The translations under genes were made by a program, and so were the position numbers. A DNA stretch of 12,678 nucleotides, taken from contig JBFHKO010000059.1 in the NCBI GenBank assembly GCA_041595355.1, positions 1-12,678 on the forward strand, written 5' to 3'. A model generated the notes under the pieces. That model searched no databases, was not told where the DNA came from, and was given only the letters and a program-made list of their open reading frames with translations. How positions within the stretch are numbered: position 1 is the first letter of the stretch; each line of letters starts with the position of its first letter. Below are positions 6,405 through 12,254 of this stretch, in pieces. The stretch is from JBFHKO01 sp041595355 (lineage in GTDB: Bacteria; Pseudomonadota; Gammaproteobacteria; Enterobacterales; Aeromonadaceae).

Positions 6405-7493
6405 ATGAAAAGACGTTTGAGCGGGGCACTGATTGTGCCGCTGTTGCTGGCGATGGCGGTTCAGGCCGCCGAAGTGCAGGGCAAGGCTGAGGTGCCGTTT
6501 AAGAGTGGCTTTTTTTCGAAGGAGCCCAGTGCCGAGTTGCGCCAACAGGGCGTGGCCGCAGCCAAGGCCAGCGCCTGGAATCGCTACACCGCCACGTTCA
6601 ACCCTGCACGGATGAAGCGTTACAAGGCCATCCAGAAGGACATCCTTACCCACATCGACGAGTACATCATCGACTACAGCATTCTGGATGAGGCGGTGAA
6701 CAAGGATACCCAACTATTCTCCATTGCTATCCGCGCCAACATCAACGAAGCAGCGCTTGATGCCCGCCTGAATACCGCAGACAGTGGCCCGGTCAGTTCC
6801 GGTGGTGGCCAGATGTTCAGCTTCGTGTTTGCGGCTCGAGAGACCGCCACCCTCAAGTCCTTCGATGATCGCAAGAGCGCCATCAGGATGGACGAATCGG
6901 AACTGGATGCGAACCGGAGCGGCGGCATGCGTGGGGGGGGCGCCTCGGTTTCGGAGTCCTCGACCTCCATGAACAAGATCACAACCGGTGGCAGCACGCT
7001 GCGCCAGGCCGACGACCGCACCTACCGAGTTCGCTCGGGTTCTGATGTCGATGCTGCACTCTCCGAAACACTCTCCGGTTATGGCTTTGACGTTGTTGGA
7101 TACCCCGATGTGTATTCGAGCTGTGGCGGCCCGGACCCGGATGTCATCAGCAAGGAGTTTGCCTCTGCGGATGAAATGACCGCCGGTTCACGCAAGTCGG
7201 CAATTGCCTCGGCACGCGCGTGCGACGTTAGGTACTTCTCCGTAGGCACCCTCGACATCGGCCTCAGCGATGTTGATCCGGTCACGAACAACAAGCGTGT
7301 GTTCGTCTCGGTGCGCAGCCAGGTTTGGGACATTAGGTCGAAAATGCCGCGCCGCGTGGCCTCCGTTGGCCCGATCCAGTATTCCGGCCTCGGTCCTGAC
7401 AGCGAGGTGGCCTCGCGCAACGCCCTTCGAATTGCCGCAGAGCAGACCGCGAGGACCATAGTGGACCAATTGAATTCAAAAGATATCCGCTAA
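6405..7493 (+). CDS. Cluster gene 2: exported FlgT-N/CsgG-like protein
   Basis: This 362-residue protein starts at the ATG at 6405, 6 bases after AAGGGA (6393-6398). The signal peptide is MKRRLSGALIVPLLLAMAVQA with cleavage after residue 21. Residues 42-118 follow the FlgT N-domain style: an Ala-rich helix (LRQQGVAAAKASAWNRY) leading to a strand pair (IIDYSILDEAV, then FSIAIRANI). A Gly/Ser-rich low-complexity linker covers about 170-195. The C-terminal part (about 215-360) resembles the CsgG/TolB-N fold: a DV-ALSETLSGYGFDVV helix-strand, then CDVRYFSVGTLDIG, a VFVSVRSQVWDI strand and a final helix (ASRNALRIAAEQTARTIVDQL). In known members such domains form rings or pores in the outer membrane or around the flagellar motor. 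No lipobox is present. Cys240 and Cys273 could form a disulfide. The domain assignment is by eye and only moderately sure. Confidence 0.78.
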   Translation: MKRRLSGALIVPLLLAMAVQAAEVQGKAEVPFKSGFFSKEPSAELRQQGVAAAKASAWNRYTATFNPARMKRYKAIQKDILTHIDEYIIDYSILDEAVNKDTQLFSIAIRANINEAALDARLNTADSGPVSSGGGQMFSFVFAARETATLKSFDDRKSAIRMDESELDANRSGGMRGGGASVSESSTSMNKITTGGSTLRQADDRTYRVRSGSDVDAALSETLSGYGFDVVGYPDVYSSCGGPDPDVISKEFASADEMTAGSRKSAIASARACDVRYFSVGTLDIGLSDVDPVTNNKRVFVSVRSQVWDIRSKMPRRVASVGPIQYSGLGPDSEVASRNALRIAAEQTARTIVDQLNSKDIR

Positions 7494-7514
7494 TCCGTAT
7501 CACCGAGATGCAAT

Positions 7515-7524
7515 CCCAAATGGG
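7515..7524. repeat. CCCAAATGGG element, copy 1
   Basis: This copy is embedded in the 12-bp dyad TCCC-AAAT-GGGA (7514-7525) in the leader of cluster gene 3, 12 bases before its ribosome site. An identical 10-mer recurs 56 bases downstream. It could be a protein-binding site or a small mRNA hairpin with an AAAU loop. Confidence 0.55.
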
Positions 7525-7548
7525 AAACACTAAACCAAGGAGTTTTAA

Positions 7549-8256
7549 ATGAAAGCTAATAAAATAACCACCCAAATGGGTCTGGCCGGTTTCATGGCTT
7601 TGGCCGCAGCCATGGCGCTGCCGGCTGCTCATGCGGGTTTCGGTCTGCCTGACATAGCGATGTCAGGCAACGCGACCAAGGCTGACAGCGTAGACGTAGG
7701 CTCCCTGCTGTCGCAGCAGAAGGACCTCATGGGCCGCTTCAACCAATCGATGAGCAACATGTTGATTGCCCAAGCGCTGACTCTGGAGGCCGGTGGCCTG
7801 AAGAAGGAGGCTGACCTGGCCCGCGCCACCGCAGACAACTACAAGGACGGGGCAGTGCAGAGCAAAGACATGCTAGAGCGCGATACCAAGATTACCGTTG
7901 AGGGCTCCAAGGCTATCGACGGCCTGATGAAGAAGAATGCTGTTCTGTCCGCGGATGGCCAGAAGAAGCTGTTGAACGCCGTGCCTCACTATGCCAGTGG
8001 CACGTACGAAGGCACCAGGCTGCCCTCCTCTTTTCAGGCCTGGACCGACTCGGCCAAGAGTGGCTTGAATGGCTTGGCTGCTGATCCAATGAACGCCGGT
8101 AAGCTGACTGCAGGCCTCGGTGACGTTGCGATCATTGCGACCAACCTGCCGGCACTGGTCAGCAGCTGGACCACCACATCCAAGGCATTCCTGACATACG
8201 CCAAGTCCAACAAGGTCGATACCAAGGACCTGAGCAGCAAAATGGGTACCCTGTAA
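7549..8256 (+). CDS. Cluster gene 3: small secreted protein, candidate abundant subunit
   Basis: I do not recognise the family. The start is the ATG at 7549, 6 bases after a full AAGGAG (7537-7542), the strongest ribosome site in the cluster. The product has 235 residues with a textbook signal peptide cleaved after AHA29. The 206-residue mature protein begins GFGLPDIAMSG and is predicted mostly helical. It is rich in Ala, Lys, Ser, Met and Asp, has no cysteine, and has one more hydrophobic stretch near 190-207 (LGDVAIIATNLPALVSSW), too weak to be a clear membrane anchor. It is bracketed by control elements that no other gene of the cluster has: twin CCCAAATGGG elements around the start, a 10-bp inverted repeat at codons 33-41 and an intrinsic terminator 15 bases after the stop. 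I infer high, separately tuned expression, as for a secreted substrate or structural subunit. That role is not shown by homology. Confidence 0.8.
   Translation: MKANKITTQMGLAGFMALAAAMALPAAHAGFGLPDIAMSGNATKADSVDVGSLLSQQKDLMGRFNQSMSNMLIAQALTLEAGGLKKEADLARATADNYKDGAVQSKDMLERDTKITVEGSKAIDGLMKKNAVLSADGQKKLLNAVPHYASGTYEGTRLPSSFQAWTDSAKSGLNGLAADPMNAGKLTAGLGDVAIIATNLPALVSSWTTTSKAFLTYAKSNKVDTKDLSSKMGTL
7571..7580. repeat. CCCAAATGGG element, copy 2
   Basis: This copy lies within codons 8-11 of cluster gene 3, inside the dyad ACCC-AAAT-GGGT (7570-7581). Together with copy 1 it brackets the ribosome site and start codon. Confidence 0.55.
7646..7669. repeat. Perfect 10-bp inverted repeat inside cluster gene 3
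   Basis: TGCCTGACAT (7646-7655) and ATGTCAGGCA (7660-7669) are perfect complements around an AGCG loop, encoding residues 33-41 just after the signal peptide cleavage site. The mRNA would form a stable hairpin. Its half-site GCCTGACA/TGTCAGGC shares the core of the repeats at 4672-4929. Confidence 0.6.
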
Positions 8257-8271
8257 TCAGGTGATTCTGTG

Positions 8272-8296
8272 AAGGTGGCTTTGGGCCACCTTTTTT
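8272..8296 (+). terminator. Intrinsic terminator between cluster genes 3 and 4
   Basis: AAGGTGGC (8272-8279) pairs with GCCACCTT (8285-8292) around TTTGG, and the stem runs into a T-tract ending at 8296. It begins 15 bases after the gene 3 stop and ends 17 bases before the gene 4 start. It has all the parts of a Rho-independent terminator, so genes 4-6 would be read at a lower level by read-through or from an unseen promoter. Confidence 0.85.
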
Positions 8297-8313
8297 ATGC
8301 GGGGAAGGACGAC

Positions 8314-9522
8314 ATGAAGTCGAAGATTTTGGCCGCGATAACCGGCATTGTCGCCATGGTCGCGCTCCCGCTGGCCCTGGCCTCGATTGATCAGGTGACC
8401 GTGCAAGCTGAGGGCTCGGGCAGTTCACTGAACACGGCTACGGCTTCAGCCCTGTCGTCGGCAGTGGCTCAAGTAAATGGGGCTGCGCTCGCATCGATGG
8501 CCCTTACAGCGGAAATGACAGCGACACTGGACACTGGCGCCAGCAGTCAGTTTGCTTCGTCCAGTGCATCTGTTGAGGCCATAGCGTTACAAACAAATGG
8601 CCTCGTACAGAGCTATCGGGTTGTCAGCAAGGCGGAGAATTCCGGCATTTGGATTGTTTTGGTCGAGGCCACCATTGCCAAATACGCACGCTCAGCCCAG
8701 GCCGACCGCCTGCGCATGACGGTCCTGCCGTTTCGCACCCGGGGAGCCATCCAGGGCACCGTGAGTGAGCGCATTGTGTCTGATCTTACCGCCCATCTGA
8801 CCAGCAGTCGGAAGTTCGCCATGCTGGATCGCGCGTTTGAGCAAGAGCGTCAGGCTGAAATGGCCCTGATCAGCTCGGGTGACGCATCAACGGAAGAACT
8901 GGCAAAGCTGGGCAATCACTTAGGGACTGACTACATGATCGTCGGTGTAATCGAAGATGCCGGTACCCGAACCCGGACGGTGGAACTGGCAGGCAGAACC
9001 CTTACCTCGAAGACGACGAGCCTCAGCATCAGCTACCGGGTCGTGGATGCGCCCACCGGTCAGATCAAGATGGCCGATAGCTGGAGCGGTTCGACGCCGG
9101 GTGGTTCCATGGCTGGCTTGGCTGCCAAGGCGGCCGATGCCATCAGTCGGCAAATCATGGATGCCATTGCCCCGATCAGGGTCGAAAGCGTGCTCGGGAG
9201 TGAACTGTTCCTTGGCCAAGGTGGCAAGTCGATCAAGATAGGTCAGAAGTATCGCTTGCTCCTGACGGGAGAGGCCGTTGTCGACAGCTACACCCAAGAG
9301 AGCTTGGGGCGCCAGGAAGTGGAGGTCGGCGTGGTCGAGATTACTGAGGTGCAGAGCAAGATGGCCAAAGCCAAGATTCTGAAGTCCAGCGTGAACATCG
9401 CTGAGAAGTTCCCGAGCTCGACGTTCATCGTTCGTCTGCAGCCGGACGCCGCCAAACCGGCAGCGGCCAAGAAAGCACGCCCGGTGGCGTCCTTGAAGAA
9501 AAAATCCGAAAACGACTGGTGA
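8314..9522 (+). CDS. Cluster gene 4: FlgT-like exported protein with CsgG-like middle domain
   Basis: This 402-residue protein starts at the ATG at 8314, just after GGGGAAGGA (8301-8309). An in-frame GTG at 8269 would begin inside the terminator and is unlikely. The signal peptide is cleaved after ALA23. The layout follows FlgT. An N domain at about 27-125 has VTVQAEGSGSSLNTATASAL and VVSKAENSGIWIVLVEATI. A CsgG/TolB-N-like middle domain at about 133-285 has MTVLPF, SERIVSDLTAHL, SSRKFAMLDR, LGTDYMIVGVIED and a YRVVDAPTGQI strand. A C domain at about 290-375 has GKSIKIGQKYRLLLTGE, DSYTQESLGRQEVEVG and VVEITEVQ. FlgT itself builds the H-ring of the polar sodium-driven flagellar motor; CsgG is the curli pore. 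A charged KPAAAKKARP-type tail ends the protein. No flagellar or curli genes are nearby, so the true partner is unknown. The family call is good; the role is inferred. Confidence 0.85.
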   Translation: MKSKILAAITGIVAMVALPLALASIDQVTVQAEGSGSSLNTATASALSSAVAQVNGAALASMALTAEMTATLDTGASSQFASSSASVEAIALQTNGLVQSYRVVSKAENSGIWIVLVEATIAKYARSAQADRLRMTVLPFRTRGAIQGTVSERIVSDLTAHLTSSRKFAMLDRAFEQERQAEMALISSGDASTEELAKLGNHLGTDYMIVGVIEDAGTRTRTVELAGRTLTSKTTSLSISYRVVDAPTGQIKMADSWSGSTPGGSMAGLAAKAADAISRQIMDAIAPIRVESVLGSELFLGQGGKSIKIGQKYRLLLTGEAVVDSYTQESLGRQEVEVGVVEITEVQSKMAKAKILKSSVNIAEKFPSSTFIVRLQPDAAKPAAAKKARPVASLKKKSENDW

Positions 9523-9558
9523 TGGCTCGCCTCAATTGAATAGCAAGGACCCCCTGCC

Positions 9559-10884
9559 ATGGAATCCCACCTCAAGAAATTGGTTGCATCGATTGCCCTC
9601 GGCATGGCGCTGATCGGGTCAACGGGTCTCGTTCAGGCCATGTCGCTGGATGAGTTCCTCCCACCGGTAAGCGGTGGCACGGATAAGCCCGCCACCGAGG
9701 CATCCCGGTCTGGTGACGTGGTGACCGCCGAAAATATGCAGGACGGCCTCGGCTACGCCTACCAGCAGCTCATGGCAGACAGTGGCCAAGGCATCCTCAC
9801 CGTTAAGACCAAGACTGGCATGGGCGTGATCTCCTCCGCCTCGGTTGCTTACACCCGCTACGAGAATCTCACCGCCACCCTGCTCAGCAAGCGTGCCGCC
9901 TATTTCAGCGCCTTCAATGACGCACAGGGGCAAATAATCAAGTATTTCGACGGCTTTGAAAGCCAGTGCAACAGCGCCGTCAGAACCAATCAGCTAACGC
10001 TGGATACCGGAAAAGAGTCGTTGGCCAACAGCGCAGCCTCCATCGCCGAAAACTGCAAGGCAACCGCCAAAGGCGTGCTCGCCGGTTACGTCACCTATAG
10101 TGTCAACGACAATGACACCGATGGCGAGGTAACGATCACCCTGGCCAGCAGCACCAAGACCCGGGGAGCATTGAATCGCCTCAATGGTGCGGTTGTCTCG
10201 TCGGCAGACCCAAAGGTAGCGTTTGAGTACATCGCCAAGGACATCTCGTTGGGCATAGTCCCGCCAATGGGCGCCAAACTGATCACTGATCCCGTAACGG
10301 GTGAGTCCATAGTGATCGGCTTTGGTAGCAGCATAGTGCGCCAGAACAGGGACAAGCGGCTCATGGCCAGCATGACCAAGATGGCTAAAGATCAATCTCG
10401 TCAACGCGCGGAGAACGCCCTGGTCGCGTTCTTGAATGGAAGCGAGATTTACTGGCAAGGTGGATTCGAAGAAAAGCAGCTTGAGTCTGCCCAGCAGTTC
10501 GACGTGCCGGTTGACGAGGACGGCAAGGTCCAGAGCCCGCTTGCCTTCGATAACACCAAAAACAACTTTCTTAACTCTGTCAGTCATTCCGATGATTTCA
10601 AGACCGTCACCGGCGGCAAGCTGCCACCTGGCGTCATCACCAAGACCTTTCAGTCCGAAGATGGTTATTGGTCCAACACGCTATCGATCTACCGCCCTTC
10701 ATCCACGGCCCGGGCTCAGCAGGAAGGTCATGAGAACCGCCAGGCCGGCGGCCAGCTGAATGCGGGATATGCGGGCAGGCAGCCGGGGCGGGCTCGACAC
10801 GTAGAGATGGAAGGCGGCGTCGCGCCTGGTAGTGCCAACCCGAAAGGGCCAAGCGGCGCTGTGGTGCGGGACAATGATTTCTAA
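9559..10884 (+). CDS. Cluster gene 5: exported protein with Ala-rich helices and disordered tail
   Basis: This 441-residue protein starts at the ATG at 9559, 9 bases after AAGGA (9545-9549), and lies 36 bases behind gene 4. The signal peptide (LKKLVASIALGMALIGSTGLVQA) is cleaved after residue 27. Residues 95-135 form an Ala/Tyr-rich helix (YENLTATLLSKRAAYFSAF) of the sort found in FlgT-N/LPP20-like proteins. Residues 215-260 hold SADPKVAFEYIAKDIS, then DPVTGESIVIGFG. A second Ala-rich helix near 278-295 (DQSRQRAENALVAFLNG) recalls the conserved helix of FlgT N domains. The last 60 residues or so are Gly/Arg/Gln/Pro-rich and look disordered. Cys137 and Cys166 may pair. I know of no named function. 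Its 3' end overlaps gene 6 by 11 bases, indicating translational coupling. Confidence 0.78.
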   Translation: MESHLKKLVASIALGMALIGSTGLVQAMSLDEFLPPVSGGTDKPATEASRSGDVVTAENMQDGLGYAYQQLMADSGQGILTVKTKTGMGVISSASVAYTRYENLTATLLSKRAAYFSAFNDAQGQIIKYFDGFESQCNSAVRTNQLTLDTGKESLANSAASIAENCKATAKGVLAGYVTYSVNDNDTDGEVTITLASSTKTRGALNRLNGAVVSSADPKVAFEYIAKDISLGIVPPMGAKLITDPVTGESIVIGFGSSIVRQNRDKRLMASMTKMAKDQSRQRAENALVAFLNGSEIYWQGGFEEKQLESAQQFDVPVDEDGKVQSPLAFDNTKNNFLNSVSHSDDFKTVTGGKLPPGVITKTFQSEDGYWSNTLSIYRPSSTARAQQEGHENRQAGGQLNAGYAGRQPGRARHVEMEGGVAPGSANPKGPSGAVVRDNDF

Positions 10885-11716
10885 CCGGGCCCAGATTAAG
10901 AGTCTGGCCTTGCTGGGGGCACTGTTGTCGTTAGCCGTCGTACCCACCGATGCCGATGCCGATGCCGATGCCGAGGAAGAGCTTCGCCACTTCATCCAGT
11001 CGAGCCCTGAGTTGCGCGCATCCTTTGGTGGTTCGGCGGTTACTGGCGTATCGCCCGTACGGGCGGAAGCCAACGCGACGATTGGCCAATCAAGGCACGC
11101 TGTGGTCATGTTCAAAGAGAATCTGAAGAGAGCCGTCGGTCAGCAGTTCTGTCATGCCGCCCTGGGTGGACCTGAACACACAGCCTGGCTGCAGCAACTC
11201 CAGGCGCTGCCCAACAGCGATGGTCGGGTAGCGGCGATTCTGGCTGCAGATTGGGCGGTCAAGACGGTATTGCACCATGCGGAGTCTCATTCGCTCAGCG
11301 CTCCTACGGGCTGGGAGGCAGTGGTGTGCGTCGTCAAACTATCCGATTTCACATCGACCTACCCGACCCTCCCTGATCAAGCGAAGGTGCGCGCAGCCAC
11401 CTACCGGCTAGGAAAGCAGCTGTTTTTCGCTGGCCAGTCAGGTCCGGCACTGGATCGTTTCAAATCCCTAAGGCAGGATCTGGCGAATTATCCCAATGCG
11501 CTCCTCTTCATCGTGGCCATTCTCGACCAAGAGAATCCCCCTATCGCCGATGCCCTTCGAAATGGTCATGTGGAGCTACCTAAAGTGACCGATACGGATG
11601 CCCTGGTGGTGTATGTCCAATCTTCCGCCGCACGCAAACGCTTGAAGGATGCCCGCGCTGCAGGGCTGAGGTGTATTCAACTTGGGGTCCAGTGCTACGA
11701 CGCTCCACCTGAGTAA
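10874..11716 (+). CDS. Cluster gene 6: exported four-cysteine protein of unknown function
   Basis: I do not recognise the family. The ATG at 10874 lies inside the end of gene 5 (11-base overlap) and gives 280 residues opening with a signal-like segment (KSLALLGALLSLAVVP). An in-frame ATG at 10832 would add 14 residues and is less likely. The signal is followed by a DADADADA tract encoded by four GATGCC units (10949-10972); cleavage probably falls in or near it. The mature protein is mostly helical, with four cysteines (93, 152, 267, 274) that could form two disulfides in the periplasm. Residues about 165-215 (AKVRAATYRLGKQLFFAGQSGPALDRF) have the spacing of a tetratricopeptide-like helix pair. 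It is the last gene of the cluster, with no clear terminator in the 109 bases that follow. Confidence 0.75.
   Translation: MISNRAQIKSLALLGALLSLAVVPTDADADADAEEELRHFIQSSPELRASFGGSAVTGVSPVRAEANATIGQSRHAVVMFKENLKRAVGQQFCHAALGGPEHTAWLQQLQALPNSDGRVAAILAADWAVKTVLHHAESHSLSAPTGWEAVVCVVKLSDFTSTYPTLPDQAKVRAATYRLGKQLFFAGQSGPALDRFKSLRQDLANYPNALLFIVAILDQENPPIADALRNGHVELPKVTDTDALVVYVQSSAARKRLKDARAAGLRCIQLGVQCYDAPPE
10949..10972 (+). repeat. Four tandem GATGCC hexamers
   Basis: Four exact GATGCC units lie in frame in cluster gene 6 and encode Asp-Ala four times right after the signal-peptide core. Slippage would change the length by two residues per unit without breaking the frame. Confidence 0.85.
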
Positions 11717-11768
11717 TCGCATGTTCAGCTTGCCCGGGTCGCAATCTGCGCGCCTGGACACCCCGACG

Positions 11769-11796
11769 CTGACCCGGCAGCGGAACCGGCTACACT
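11769..11796 (+). promoter_or_regulatory. Weak candidate promoter for the ArsC-like gene
   Basis: CTGACC (11769-11774) and TACACT (11791-11796) are separated by 16 bases, each matching four of six consensus positions. It lies about 30 bases upstream of the ArsC-like start, in the only gap between that gene and the cluster. It is consistent with separate expression, but weak. Confidence 0.25.
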
Positions 11797-11825
11797 CAAG
11801 AAAACCCCGGTCTGGAGTCGTAGCC

Positions 11826-12254
11826 ATGCCAACCAGAAAGCGCGTGTTGTTCGTCTGCGAGGCCAATGCGGCCCGCTCGCTGATGGCCGAGGCCATATTG
11901 CGCCACATTGCCGGTGAGCATTTCGAGGTGCACAGCGCCGGCCTGCATCCGACGCAGGCCAATCCGCTGGCCCTCGACAGCCTGCGCCGCGCCGGGGTGC
12001 CGGTGGCGGGGTTGCACAGCAAGCCCCTTGGCGAGGTGGAGGAGAGCCCCTTCGACTTTCTTATCAGTTTGTGTGACAAGTCTGCCGACGAGCGCTTCGC
12101 GCTGCCGGGGGAGCCGCCGCATCTGCGCTGGGATTTCAGCCTGCCGGCCCAGCCGGGGGCGGCCGATTTCCACCGGCTGGTGCACGAGCTCAGCGAGCGG
12201 CTGCACCTCTTCGTCACCCTGACCATGGAGCGGCCAGGGGCTCAGGCGCGGTAG
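11826..12254 (+). CDS. ArsC/low-molecular-weight phosphatase-fold protein, atypical catalytic site
   Basis: This 142-residue cytoplasmic protein starts at the ATG at 11826, 8 bases after GGAG (11814-11817). An upstream in-frame start at 11682 would run into the preceding gene and gives no family-like sequence. The phosphate loop C-x5-R-S is present as CEANAARS (C11, R17, S18) after the VLFVC strand, and SAGLHP at 37-42 is typical of the fold. In thioredoxin-linked arsenate reductases two further cysteines and a W-x-F-x-D-P motif follow. Here only the first cysteine is kept (LCDKS, C83), the second position is not Cys (about R90), and the motif reads WDFSLP with Leu for Asp. It may be a phosphatase-like protein with altered or lost activity rather than a true arsenate reductase. 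It overlaps the convergent epimerase gene by 13 bases. Confidence 0.85.
   Translation: MPTRKRVLFVCEANAARSLMAEAILRHIAGEHFEVHSAGLHPTQANPLALDSLRRAGVPVAGLHSKPLGEVEESPFDFLISLCDKSADERFALPGEPPHLRWDFSLPAQPGAADFHRLVHELSERLHLFVTLTMERPGAQAR

Noticed and set aside
7514..7669. CRISPR array or other regular repeat array
   Set aside because: Only two copies of a 10-mer plus one unrelated inverted repeat; no repeat-spacer periodicity.
5140..11716. The cluster as a classical curli (csg) or flagellar T/H-ring locus
   Set aside because: No curlin repeats, no CsgE/F/D-like genes and no FlgO/FlgP-like lipoproteins are seen; none of the six has a lipobox.
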